From: Limanda limanda
Taxonomy: Eukaryota > Chordata > Actinopteri > Pleuronectiformes > Pleuronectidae
Assembly: GCF_963576545.1 (NCBI RefSeq)
Contig: NC_083642.1
Location: forward strand, 8,347,901 to 8,411,900
Length of the DNA stretch: 64,000 nucleotides
Reading direction: 5' to 3'
In this document: positions 13,637-24,745 of the stretch, one piece after another
Numbering within the stretch: the stretch's first letter is position 1
Layout of the letters: every line of letters starts with the position of its first letter
The notes under the pieces: generated by a model
Seen by the model: only the letters and a program-made list of their open reading frames with translations
Databases searched by the model: none
What the model was told of the DNA's origin: nothing
Translations under genes and position numbers: made by a program

Positions 13637-13680
13637 AATGGTAGTAACATGTACATTCACTTCAAAGTATTACTACCATT
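13637..13680. repeat. Inverted repeat, 11-bp arms
   Basis: AATGGTAGTAA at 13,637-13,647 is exactly reverse-complemented at 13,670-13,680, with a 22-base spacer. It lies 6 bases from a duplicated TCAAGATTC motif (13,687-13,701), which suggests mobile-element debris. Confidence 0.6.
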
Positions 13681-13686
13681 CTTTCT

Positions 13687-13770
13687 CAAGATTCAAGATT
13701 CTTCTCATCATTGTCAAGAGTTTTTCCATTAAAAAATTACGTTGCGTATCTCACCAGCGTGGAAGTAAAA
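13687..13770. mobile_element. Short interspersed-repeat fragment
   Basis: The doubled TCAAGATTCAAGATTCTT start, followed by a CATTGTCAAGAG word, resembles from memory the edge of a widespread teleost repeat. It is too short to name. Confidence 0.3.
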
Positions 13771-14565
13771 CAGAAAAAAAGAAAAAACAGCAATAAATGA
13801 TATTTAAAATTGTTTTCTGCCTTTCATCAGGTTAAACGTTAGAGTGTGGCTGCATTTACAGAGCGCTACACCCCAGTAGCATTTATTATACACAGTTCTG
13901 TGGATATTGACATTGACCCGACGTGGTAATGCACACGTTTCCACAGCTAAAGCTACTGTTCTCCCATTCGAATGATAATTCAAAAATAAAGGAATAACAG
14001 CTTTTCATGCCCAGAGGAGATTTCTATTTCAAATCTGATATTGCTGCATTTATGAGGAAATATGGTGTCACCTCTCCAGATACGCTGGTGATAACTCCTT
14101 TATTTCACACTTCATGAGCCACACAGCTTGCCTTTAAGGATCAGGAAACAGAAAAGGACAGCGCTTCCCAACCTTAATGAAACCGAACAGTGGAGTAGCA
14201 AGCTCGGGGTCCGGAGGTGACTCAGGTGACTTTTTCCAATCTATTCACTGTGTGTGTCTGCAGCTGTGCAGATCTTTCAGTCCACGGTCCCATTGTTTTC
14301 TGCTGTGAATCCCATAAAGTTCCTCCGTCGGGGAAAAAAAGAAAAAGAGAAACTGGCTATTAGCAGCCATTGTTGTACATGGCTGTGAAATATCAAATAT
14401 TAATGGACGCCCTTTAAAATGTGATAAACCTGCATGGAGAGATAACACTGAAGGGTTTTTTCTTTTTCTTTTACCTCCAATCAAATTTGCAGAGATTGCC
14501 TTTCACATATGAAGAACACAGAAGGAAATTGTACGGGCCAGATGCTTTCACGACAGGAATGTGTG

Positions 14566-14570
<5 letters not shown>
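13771..14570. other. Non-coding, no gene seen
   Basis: No frame or repeat body is recognised. CTTCCCAACCTT near 14,166 resembles a hAT terminal word but has no partner. Confidence 0.45.

Positions 14571-14634
<64 letters not shown>
14571..14634. repeat. (TG)n microsatellite
   Basis: About 64 bp of uninterrupted TG repeats. The Cys-Val and Thr-His frames over it are artefacts. Confidence 0.95.
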
Positions 14635-14635
<1 letters not shown>

Positions 14636-17329
14636 TGCATTTCTGAGCATTCAACGAGACCCACACTGGGATCACACCACATTTAAAATTCAGTAATAAA
14701 TCTGTAATTATATCATTCAAACAAAATTATGAAGAAAACCACTTGCTTTCGTAGGTATGACCCCAAAATAAACACAACACTGCAGTGATTAGCAGGGAAG
14801 ATGTGAGGATGTGCAACACACTAAAGTTTCCTCGCCGCTCTTCTTAAACTTTCCCTCTTTAAGTGGACCACTGCTCTTTACGGGATTTTGTGTCAGCTCA
14901 GCGGATGCTATTCTCAGAGCTGTATTAATTGTTAGCTCACTCTTTGATTTGCCTCATTTAAAAGGGCTTTGGTTAATTTAATGGATCGCAGACTGAGCTT
15001 TTCAAAGTAGAGCCGGGTATGAAAAAAGGACCAGTAATCATACTCCATTAATCTAAAAATACTTCATAAAAGGAGTTGGTTTTCTCCAGGGTCAGGACTC
15101 TGCACATTACAGGCAGATTAAACGTCAGAGTCACTTATAGGTGTCACGGGTGTCAGCGTCTGAGTCGTCTGCTTCACACTAAAGGTCCTGAAACCTCATA
15201 GTCTGAGTCATTGTCCTGAAAACATCTCAGCTGCACCACTTTATTAAGGCTATTTAGTTCATTTCCATATTTATACAAGGTCAAAAGAATGGGACAAACA
15301 GGAAAAAAAACTTTAATTTTAGCTTGCTCTTTTCCAGGATGAGTCTACTGGTTTTTGTATTTGCTATTAAAACAAAGCTTCTTTTGTTCTGCAGCTACGA
15401 TTCATTAACAAGCTAAACCCGATACATGAGCACAATGTACTGATAATATTAAATTAGCTGAAACAGCCGAACGGTCATTTAGGGAATAATTTGTAATTTG
15501 GGGGAATACATTTTACATTGAGGGTTAGATGCATTTGGTTATTGTACTGCACAAGTAACAATATTTTGGTGGGAAACAAATACCATGTCTGTGAACATTT
15601 GGTACCAATATAAAATTTATGTAACATTGAAAAATCATCAAAAAAGTAATTAAGTCATACTATTATGAGAAAAAAGTCTGAATGTTTGGCTACGAGTCGC
15701 TTGTGTTCAAATGAGGAATGTGGAACATTTTGTTATACTTTAGATTTCACAGATAACAAAATACTTAATATAACACATCAGCACCAAGTAACAAAGCTTT
15801 GAAAAGACTATGCAAGAATCTATTCTGAAGAGAGAACTGCACAAATTCAGAAATCGCCTCTTTTGTGGAGGAGGAAATTATGTTTTAGTGATTTTTCTTT
15901 ATCTGATAACATTATGACATTTTCCTCATTAAATTGTGACTTTACATTTGAAGCATTACTACTTTCTTCTAATTGGATTCCTATTTATTCTAAGTAGTTG
16001 ACTTTATTCTTATTCCCCTCTTTATTTTCATGATATTCTGACTTTAGGACTTCTGGCGAGCTAACAAGCTGCCGGCTGTAGCTTCACATCCACAGACACG
16101 AGGGTGGTGTTGATGTATTCATGTAACTCTTGGCAGACAAGTGAAAAAGCACATTTATAATGTGTGGAACTTTTCCTTCAGTTGTGAAATATATTTAAAT
16201 GTGACAGTCAGTGAGTGTCCTTGCAATCATTTTGCCACCAGCTTTATTGCGGATGTCAGAAGTTTCAGATCTCTCTGAGTCAGACGTGCGGCTCGGAGGC
16301 TGAGGCGAGACTGATTTCCACTCTGTTACTTGTAATAACCGTCTGAGCGATGTGGAGGGAACTCGGTGTTCGTCTCCTCTCGCGTCTTCATCGGGTCATC
16401 AAGTTTCCTTTCTCCTTCTCGAAACTAAAGTAAGACCCGTGTGAGTTACCTGTAGGTTTCAGCGATAAACATCCTGTGAGCTTGTCTCACCTCCGTCTCC
16501 TTCTCTACATTCACCAGCCTGTCCCTGAAGCAGCTCCTCTGCTTCACTCTGTGCCGGCTGACCTCAGCTTCCTTTAAGCAAATAATCACCAAAACTAACC
16601 CAAACATATCATCTGTCGCTTGCTTATTCATCTGGGTCTGTTCCCTCAGAACCATTTCAAAACGACAGTTCCTCCCTGTTTGCTGCCGCCTCTTGTTTGA
16701 CCTTTTTGGATTGATTATATTTGCAGCAGAGTTTTAATTAAATGAAGACATATTTGAGACTCTGGATGATATTTCCTGCTAAAGCTCTGTTAAGACCTGA
16801 CATTCCCCTTATAAACATGCACTAAAAATTGCAGAGGTGGATGTGCCAACGCAAATCTCAGAGTGAGAGCCTCCAGAGTTTTTTGCAGACTTTCTCCACC
16901 TGGCTCCCTGGTGTAACATCCGCAGAAAGTCCGGAAGAGCTGATGTGAGAACCCAGCAGGAGATCTCACTCCTCAGCAGGACTCACAGCAAGCGAGTGGG
17001 TGTGTTAATGATGTTTCCAACTAGCGAGAGATGGAAAATTTATGAAAAACAAAAGGAAAACAAATATCTGAGGGTTAAAAAGCCGTGTCACACATGTAGA
17101 AGACAGTGATAACAGCCGGTGTCAATGTGCTGTAAACCAACACACATGATCTCTGCAGTGGAATAGGTTCCGTCCCGTCTCCGCCTGGAGAAAGTCATGA
17201 CCCAATTCTCCGGAGTTCCTCCAGAGGTCATGTCTGAAAACGGCTTATGAAACCACATTTTAAATTCATTATAGTGTAGTTTGACTCTGCAAATTGCAAT
17301 GATGGGATTTGACAAAGTAGATTTACTTC
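14635..17329. other. Non-coding, possible conserved element
   Basis: The part at 14,850-15,060 is complex, with TTAATT and TTAATGG homeodomain-like cores, and may be conserved. The interval 15,300-16,250 is AT-rich with no feature. A 69-codon minus-strand frame at 16,446-16,655 ends at a donor-like CAG|GTAACT but matches nothing I know, so it is not called as an exon. Confidence 0.35.
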
Positions 17330-17751
17330 CATTGCTTAAACACATTTTATATGTATCTGTTATATATTTAAGTAGATTTGTTTTTGGGTACTCACTTTTA
17401 CTCGATTACATATACCAGCAAATCTCTGTGCCTTCTACACCACTACATTTTCAGTATGACACTGCAATACACATTACACAATGTTTATTTATAAATGTAT
17501 TATTTAAAGCAATCAATGACGAGAAGTGGATTTGGTTCAGACTTCACTGGGGAGCAAACATCTGAAATCGATGCAGAGGAGGCAGAGACTCTGTCACAAT
17601 GATGTAGTTCACTGTTGTACTTGGGAATCAGTAACTTACTGACTTTTAGTAAAGTAGAATAGTTATTGTGGTACAATTACTTTTACCTTAGTACGTTTTT
17701 GTCTATTTATATGTACTATTAACTGATGTTTGAGTATTTTCTCCACCACTG
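17330..17751. mobile_element. Decayed teleost interspersed repeat
   Basis: The segment contains many degenerate ACTTTTAC and AAGTA words and ends with GAGTATTTTCTCCACCACTG (17,732-17,751), the typical terminus of a teleost repeat full of 'acttttactyaagta' words. It is highly diverged, with no open transposase frame. It is probably a non-autonomous DNA element; the superfamily is not assigned. Confidence 0.5.
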
Positions 17752-18454
17752 TAAACATGTCAGCACCTCAATCATTACAAATTGTAAAATGTCAAAACGT
17801 TTTTTAATCAAGATCCATAGAGGGTTATTCTGTGAAATCAAAGAAATACGTGGAAAAACATATTTTTGTGTAATCTTTCTTACAAACATTAACCAAACAT
17901 ACAAAATGACAGGGGTGAGACTCCTCTGCCGAGGCGATGAGACAACATGTTACGCAGCCGTACCACAACATAACAACTGTTTTATTAATACAGCATCAGC
18001 AAATCATATTGGAGACTTTCATAAACAGGCAACTTCCAGGCGAGGAATGATTACTTCCTTCCAGTGTTTATTTGTTTCCAGCCCAGAACAAAGGTTATTC
18101 ACCGGCTCGTGTGTCCAAACCTCAGAGTGGGGGGGCGACAGAAGCGCCACAGATTCAATCATTTCACACAAACGGATCCGCAACTTTCATGTTTCATGTT
18201 CAAACTGAAACGCAGAGTGATTGGTTTTCATTAATTAAATAACTTCTACGCTTTGAAAATTCTGCTTCTGTGTGATGAGGCCGGCCGGCGTTGATGTTTT
18301 TGAGAGCAGCTGTAGAACGACTTATACCGAAAAATAAAAAGAAGAAGAAGTGGGGAAAGAAGAAGTGCCCGGGGCTTTGCTCTGTCTGAAGAAGTGAAGT
18401 GGGATTGCTGAGATGTACAGTGCAGGAGTCTACTCAGTGGTTTAACTGCATTGT

Positions 18455-18458
<4 letters not shown>
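17752..18458. other. Non-coding; 160-codon ORF not recognised
   Basis: A plus-strand frame at 17,726-18,208 begins within the repeat and runs 160 codons. It has no recognisable domain, and its cysteine- and threonine-rich composition looks random. I do not call it a gene. Confidence 0.45.

Positions 18459-18541
<83 letters not shown>
18459..18541. repeat. (GT)n microsatellite
   Basis: About 82 bp of uninterrupted GT repeats. Confidence 0.95.
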
Positions 18542-18543
<2 letters not shown>

Positions 18544-18973
18544 CGATTGTAGAGACCTGCTGCACTCGTAGCAGGTTCACTCTCATAAATCAATGTCGTG
18601 TTTTATTTAGAGACATGGCCGGCTCCCTCTACCAAGTCAACCGCCCCCCCCCTGTATCTGTGCGAGTCCCCGGGTAAAGACGGCACACATGAACAACACC
18701 AGCCGCGGCGTTTGTTATCCTCCGAATCATCACAGGAGCCCCCCCTCACAATTTCCTTTTTTCTCTCTCCCCCCCCCTTCCCCCCCACCTTCTCTTCTTC
18801 ATTCTCTTGCTCCTCTGCCTTTCATTCCAAATGTAGCATCCTGTTCTATTGCCTTCAGCGGTGACATTTACTCACTCTTTTGTGATGAATTCATAAAATC
18901 ACCAAAATGATAACACACTGAGAGTGCTTCATGGAAACTCATTATAGAGTATCTATCTCTGCCTGTCTGTCTC
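18542..18973. other. Pyrimidine-rich non-coding
   Basis: A C/T-rich stretch at 18,735-18,825 includes several runs of 6-7 C. The frames across it are low-complexity (Pro/Ser) and not credible genes. Confidence 0.5.
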
Positions 18974-18975
18974 TT

Positions 18976-19009
<34 letters not shown>
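18974..19009. repeat. Compound (TC)n(AC)n microsatellite
   Basis: A TC run is joined directly to a CA run. Confidence 0.85.
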
Positions 19010-19074
19010 TTTCTGTCCCTCCACTGAACACAGAAACAACAGAAGCGGCACGCTGATGTGAAAAGTTTGCTGGT

Positions 19075-19165
<91 letters not shown>
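19075..19165. repeat. (TC)n microsatellite
   Basis: About 91 bp of uninterrupted TC repeats, a long mirror-symmetric polypyrimidine tract able in principle to form triplex (H-DNA). Confidence 0.95.
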
Positions 19166-19168
<3 letters not shown>

Positions 19169-20683
19169 GAGTGCTGTGATAAGACTATCAGTGCCTGGCT
19201 GGCTGATTCACTTGCTGAGGCTGTAGTCATTTTTCTCTTAAATCCTTTTTTTCACATGGCTCAGACGCTCTCTCCGCCACATTAGGCCGAATTCTGTTGG
19301 TTACAGGAAAATAAAAATCGCTCGCAGTGATGCAGATTTTCAAAGTGGCGAAGTGGAGATATTTTTACAAGTGAGAAATGACCTGCTCTCTCAGAAAGCG
19401 CTGTGTCACGCCGTTGTAACAAATATCAAGGTGAGAACTTTTGTTGCGTTGTCGTCTCATCTCCACTTGCCTTATTATTCTCACATTGGTTGGAACGATG
19501 CCAAACTTTTTGCCTCTCTTGTCATTTTTGCAGGAATCCCATGAATTCGCAGAACGCGTAACCACTTCTCCAGACGACATCATTCTTTTCGACAGGAAAT
19601 GGGAAAAATCCTCACAAACAACTGCTTCGCACGTAAACACAACATTCAACGCTGCGCTGTGACAAATCCTCCCGCCTCTCTCAGTTTTCACTGTGTGCCG
19701 AGGACTTAGCAGACGGCCAAATGTTTCCCCCCCGCTCTCTACATCATCACCTCAAACCTCATCTGACCCCAGAAACCATCCTCCGCAAATCACTACAGCC
19801 CTTCCAGGTTTGTCTGTACCAACTGCATTACCATGCTCTGTGGTTTGATGAGAAAACTCATGCGCCCAATAACCCGAAGGCTGAGTTTCCATTACAGACA
19901 TTACTGACCTCCCCGTATAACTCAAAGCTGCATGCTCTGCTGAGGCTCTTCTGAGCAGCTCTCTCGCTGCAGAGGCTGATAAGAACCCGTAGCTGCAGGT
20001 GAGCTCACCAACAGCAAGATGTACATCATCAGAGGGAGGAACCGCGTCACTAAAAATAGCTGTGCCAAAGTTTATTGGGTAAATGTGACATACTTTATAC
20101 TTTCGAATCTCCACATTGGCTTCATGGTCTTCTTGGACAACCCTCTCTCTGTGAGACTCCAACTTTCTTAGTATTTAAAATCAGCGATGAATCGACGAGA
20201 TGATGTTTACTTTGACAAAAGCATAATTAATTGGATAAGTTTATGCTGTCGATTATGTCCCAGTCTGACTCTGATGGACCTGCCGCTGGCTGTGTGTCTC
20301 TCCACGACCTTCCACTTCCTGCCCGTTAGCGTTTGTCTTTATGCAAAACAACAAAACAAGCTCCAAGCAAGAAAGCTACATGCAGGCTGCATGGCAAGTT
20401 TTGACAAATTGTGCAATCAGACAGTAAACGTACGAATTTCAGAGATGGTGATCACCTCCCCGTGTGCAAATGTTCCTCACGCTCTTTGGAATGGACATTT
20501 TCGGTTCAAAGAAATAGCAAGAGTAAATATGTCCCAAAACAACATCTTTACATTTGTTTGACTAACGCCCCCGAGTTGAGGTGGACGCTTGTGTCCAAAG
20601 AAACAACAACACTGGACTGACAGTTACATCTGTTTCACCGCCCAACTCCCCCAACCCACAAACTCCCACCGCAGCAAGCGCAC
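19166..20683. other. Non-coding, no gene seen
   Basis: Overlapping frames on both strands (for example 19,752-20,162 minus, 136 codons; 20,187-20,561 plus, 124 codons) have no recognisable motifs and no splice context. Confidence 0.5.
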
Positions 20684-20760
20684 AAACACACACACACACA
20701 TACACACACAAACACACACACACCAACACACACCGACACACACACACACACACACACACG
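20684..20760. repeat. Imperfect (CA)n microsatellite
   Basis: CA repeats with scattered T, A and G interruptions. Confidence 0.9.
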
Positions 20761-21986
20761 GATATCACGCCCCTCGTCTGAATCAACTCTTCCTCATGCA
20801 TCTGTGCAATCATTCAAATATGCTGCTCGTATTCATAAGCTGCTGCTGATTATTTATTGTTCATTTTCACAGTGAAAGTCCGATGAATAATGCTTTCTTT
20901 TTATATTCGTATATATTTCCATTGAAACCTTTAAATCTCTATACTTTTAGATTTGATATATACATTTTTTTGTATACTAAATATAAATGCACCATTTTCT
21001 AAGTACCAATACAATTCCGTCCTCAGACCTCAATAACAGTGATACTAGTTGTATTGACTATAAAACACTATAAGCCGAAAGCTACAGGAAAACGATTCCA
21101 GGCTATTCACCGACATTATTTATTCACAGCAAATTTCATTTTGTAAATATGGAGTTTTCTGAATAAATAGGACCCAGCGTCTGTGATACCCTCCGGTGTT
21201 AATCATCATCAAGTAGTTTTGCTCCACAGTCGGAGCGCAGCTACACAGGAAGTGCAGTCTCCAGTGAGGTAGATCTATGGGCAGCAGGAGGTTCTTTGAC
21301 CTGAGGTTGTTCGTGACTCACGAATCGTGAGGAGTGTGTGGTCAGAAGGTCAGGATGTGTTTTGTCCCGTGACACTGGACACACAACATCACCTTAATGT
21401 GTGAAGGGTTAAAACGCCTGGACCTGCGTCTCTCTGACCTTGTCGAGTGCGACTCGGCTCTGAAACTGTCGCAGTTTACCAAAAATGCAACGATCAAAAG
21501 CCGGGTGCAACCCCCCGCCGACGTACAGGCTGATTGATGAGATAAAAGATAAGTAGTCCCATCATTTCCCATCAGGAGGTCATTTATGACACAGTGTTAA
21601 GATTTGTCAGTGGATGACAGGTGGGAAAGAAAAAGTGTCTCTCAGCTCAGGAGAAACTATTTTCAGTCATGTTGGGCAAAATATCTAATGCCAGGGTTTT
21701 TCAGATGAGGTCGGCAGATTAAACTCAAACGTTTCTCTTATGGAGAAAAAGGATGATTTTAGTAGAATGAGAGGAAATGTACTGTCGGCTCAATATTTGT
21801 ATGTTTGTACCTTAAGAATTGCTTCCTCAGCCCTGTATCAGTTATTTGTTAGAGGGCTGGAGGTCTCAAGTAGAGATGTGAGAGCAAATCCCAAAAGCTG
21901 AAGAGTTAATGGTTTATTTAAAATCAGATGACATAACATGCACGGCTTCTGAGACGGTCACATTGTTGGATCAGATGATCACGGTG
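20761..21986. other. Non-coding, no gene seen
   Basis: AT-rich, with a small palindrome CTCACGAATCGTGAG near 21,317. No gene or repeat body is recognised. Confidence 0.5.
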
Positions 21987-21994
21987 CTTTAGAT
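21987..21994. repeat. hAT target-site duplication, left
   Basis: CTTTAGAT immediately precedes the element and is repeated without a mismatch at 23,471-23,478. Eight base pairs is the characteristic hAT target duplication. Confidence 0.95.
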
Positions 21995-22281
21995 CAGTGG
22001 TTCCCAAACTGTGTGCCGCGGCACACTGGTGTGCCGTGAGGCAAGTCCAAGTGTGCCGTGGGATTTTGTGACAACCATAGCCTACTGCAATATAGTATAC
22101 AACTATACAAAAATAATTATTTTAATTTACTATATACTACTTTGAATGCACTCATTCCATAATACAGAGGCAAACTCTTTATCTAAAAACTATTTAAAAA
22201 ATCCTCAAAGAGGATCCCACATTTCGCTGTTCGCGCAGTGGCGCAGGTGAACACAACATTAAAACATAAACAAGAGGGAAA

Positions 22282-22386
22282 ATGGAGCGCTTTCTCGTGC
22301 GGAGCAAACCACCAACCACCAGTGCAGAGACTGCCGAGTCCGACAACCCCTTTTGGAATTTTCACGTGAACAGCTGTCCCTCATAA
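22282..22386 (+). pseudogene. hAT transposase N-terminal remnant
   Basis: A 34-codon frame starting MERFLVRSKPP and ending at TAA (22,384). Teleost ZBED5-like hAT transposases typically begin with a short Met-x-x-Phe-Leu leader before the BED zinc finger; that leader match is from memory. The frame is +1 relative to the downstream transposase part, and no BED-finger Cys/His set is present. The deletion junction therefore lies close to 22,360-22,400, and the fragment is cut off from the rest of the protein. Confidence 0.6.
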
Positions 22387-23065
22387 GGACAGGCTCGCGG
22401 ATGAGAGCTGGTGCGCCAGGCTGGCTTACCTTGCAGACATATTTGGGCATCTCAACGAGTTAAACGCCAAGCTTCAGGGCAGGAATGAAAACATTTTATC
22501 ATCCACAGACAAGATTCGGGGCTTTATGGGCAAACTGACCCTGTGGCGCGAGGCTTTGGAACAGGGCTCCATGAACATGTTCCCGCTGGCATCAGCTGCG
22601 CCACAGGCAGCCAGTGAGCGCGCTATATATGCCGAACACCTAAAAGAGAGGTTTGAGCGCTATTTTCCACGTGTGGCGGACATCGAGGACAATGACTGGA
22701 TCCGAGACCCATTCAACCAGGAGTCCGAGTCCTCAACCGAGAAGCTCACTATGAAGGAGAGAGAGGAGAGCGCAGAGCTCCGTGCGGACCGCACGCTGAA
22801 ACTGAAATTTAGTGAGCTCACACTCGATCAGTTTTGGTTGGTTTGTGCATCAGAATATCCAACCATCTCCCACCACGCTATCGACCAACTTCTTCATTTC
22901 CCCACCACCTACCTGTGTGAGTTGGCGTTCTCCACTCTTGTTCACATGAAGAACAAGACCAGGTCACGGCTCTCTGTTGAGCAGGACTTGCCAGTGGCCC
23001 TCTCCTCCGTGCCACCAAGGATTAAAAAAATCTGTGCGCCCCGACAGGCACATGTGTCCCACTGA
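22370..23065 (+). pseudogene. ZBED5-like hAT transposase, C-terminal part
   Basis: An open frame from 22,370 to the stop at 23,063-23,065; clear family-like sequence starts at 22,400 (DESWCARLAYLADIFGHLNE), and the first internal Met is at 22,526 (179 residues). Full hAT transposases of this type are about 600 residues, so the BED finger and most of the RNase-H-like catalytic core, with its acidic residues, are missing. Counting from the Met, residues about 100-160 form the hAT C-terminal dimerisation region, with the diagnostic blocks FPTTYLCELAFSTL (125-138) and KTRSRLSVEQDLPVALS (144-160). This part binds partner transposase molecules in the family. There are no stops or frameshifts across ~220 codons. 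It cannot catalyse transposition alone. It might be expressed as a dimerisation-only fragment, but I see no promoter or intron and regard it as a non-functional remnant. Confidence 0.9.
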
Positions 23066-23470
23066 TTTGTTAGTAGGCAGAATATTTACAAAAAAAGCCT
23101 GATTCTAAATGTTACAGTTATAATTTGTGGGTCAGATTCAGGACCATGCAGCTTTCTCATGGACAGTTCTCTGCTGAATTTCTGTTTCCTTTGCCTCACC
23201 TGTCTGGTTGAAATGGGTGTGTTTGATTAAGCCCAATTTGATAAAGTTTAAATATTTTTGTGAAGTATATTGTTAATAAATATTTCATGAGTAGAATAGT
23301 TGTCTTGGTCACATCTTATTTGGCATTAGTAAATAATTATAAACTTAACAGATAAACAGATGATATTAGTGATAACACGTGTTATAAGGCTATTTTGCAC
23401 AATAGGTGTGCCTTGAAATTTTTATTTGTCCTTTGGTGTGCCTTGGGCACAAAAAGTTTGGGAACCACTG

Positions 23471-23478
23471 CTTTAGAT
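23471..23478. repeat. hAT target-site duplication, right
   Basis: CTTTAGAT, identical to 21,987-21,994. Confidence 0.95.
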
Positions 23479-23574
23479 TTCTGCCGAGCCTCGGTCAAGG
23501 GAAATGACAGTGAAATACATTAAACCACAATCCATCACATCTTGAAATGAAAATGGGGCTGGTCATTAGTGGCA

Positions 23575-23695
23575 AAAGATTCAAAGACTGAATATAAAGA
23601 TGGGAAACATGACATTACTTGAAAAGTGAAGCTCCTGGTGACTGGCTGCAGTTCAGGTCACCTCCTCCAGGGGTTGGGACATGGTTTATTTACTT
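23575..23695. mobile_element. Inverted-repeat element fragment
   Basis: TCAAAGACTGAATATAAAG near the start matches the left terminus of the element at 33,915 (TCAAAGACTGTATATAAAG) with one mismatch over 19 bases. The following 'GACTGGCTGCAGTTCAGGTC' and 'CCTCCTCCA' words also occur, from memory, in teleost copies of that repeat. Only one terminus is present, so this is a truncated second copy in the window. Confidence 0.55.
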
Positions 23696-24475
23696 CATGT
23701 AGTTATTATCACACTGTATGGTCAAGTGTTCATCTTTCTTATATGTTATAAAAACTCCTGCTCCACACAACGTCAAAGGTGTAAGATGACACATGTCATG
23801 CATCTTAATACACAGTTCACACAGCTGCTGTATGTTGTCAATAAAGGGAATGAGGAAACAATAAATTCTGACATCATATTTTTTGTACAAATTGTATTAC
23901 AGGCAGAATGCCACATGCCATAATAGGTTTTACCAATAATGATTTTAGGGAAACATAATTACTGCCTGAATGATCTTCTGGGAATATTTCCCTTTTTCTT
24001 GGAACAGCGAATTCACATAAAATGGTGAAGTGTCATGCCCTGCACTCTTTTTCATTCCCAATGTCCCGGTCTAATGTAGCAGGACCTTATTGTGCTGCTG
24101 TTGCTTAGTCTGGTCCCTGCTCCATCGCTCACATGGTGAAGACTACACAACATCTGCCTATAATGTCTCACAGTGCAGGCAGATCTGCCTTCTGCTCAGG
24201 AGGAGCGATACAAATGTGAGGGTTGGGATTTTACTTAATCAATATATCAAGTCATTAATAACTTTTGCTGCTAAAACGAAATGAAAGGTCACAATTGACC
24301 AATGAATGCAAACGTGAACTAAAATAACCAACCCGTGCAACAAACCACTGCATTTACAGTCTATATAGATTGTTTCATTGTGAGCACTGGCCACGGTAAT
24401 CAAAATGTGAAGAAATTCCTTAAAGGCAGACTTAAGATAAAATCTTCAGAACACATTTTGAAAGTATACAGCATG
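23696..24475. other. Non-coding, no gene seen
   Basis: AT-rich sequence with short frames of no recognisable product. Confidence 0.5.
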
Positions 24476-24745
24476 AGGTATCTTGAGTCATCCTTGAGAT
24501 AAAAGTGTTCTCAAGGCAAAAATAAGGGTTTATAAGGTCAAAGTGACCTTGTCGTTTGACCTTACACCCCCAAAACCTAATGAGTTCATTCTTGAGTGTT
24601 TGTGAATGTTTGTAACAAATTTTAAGATATTCCCACCAGACATCCTCGATATATCATGTTCCCAAGAATAGGACGTACGGAGAAGAATGGACAGGGAACC
24701 CGATAAAATACCAGACTCCAGCTAGGCATTGAAACCCTGTGTGGC
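24476..24745. mobile_element. Teleost interspersed-repeat copy
   Basis: Ordered words GGTATCTTGAGTCAT, AAGGTCAAAGTGACCTTG, TTGACCTTACACCCCCAAAA, TAATGAGTTCATTCTTGAGT, TTTTAAGATATTCCC, GGACGTACGG and GGGAACCCGATAAAAT follow the body of a very common teleost dispersed repeat as I remember it. No coding remnant is present. The class (non-LTR tail or DNA element) is not assigned. Confidence 0.65.

Larger units (their letters stand above)
21995..23470 (+). mobile_element. hAT transposon, internally deleted (1,476 bp)
   Basis: The terminal inverted repeat CAGTGGTTCCCAAACT at 21,995-22,010 is exactly reverse-complemented at the right end (23,455-23,470), and a perfect 8-bp target duplication flanks the element. 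A perfect 16-bp palindrome (GTGTGCCGCGGCACAC) sits just inside the left end. GTGTGCC words recur at 22,029 and 22,051 on the left and at 23,406 and 23,436 on the right, resembling the subterminal transposase-binding repeats of hAT elements. The interior keeps the first ~34 codons and the last ~220 codons of a ZBED5-like hAT transposase and has lost the middle. It is therefore a non-autonomous deletion derivative that must have been moved by a transposase supplied elsewhere. The perfect duplication implies a fairly recent insertion. Confidence 0.95.

Noticed and set aside
14140..14200. hAT-like terminal word CTTCCCAACCTT
   Set aside because: No matching second terminus and no 8-bp target duplication.
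16446..16655. 69-codon minus-strand frame ending at a donor-like CAG|GTAACT
   Set aside because: No recognisable protein similarity, no partner exon and only one splice-like site; chance is likely.
17726..18208. 160-codon plus-strand frame
   Set aside because: It begins inside a decayed repeat and shows no protein-like motif.
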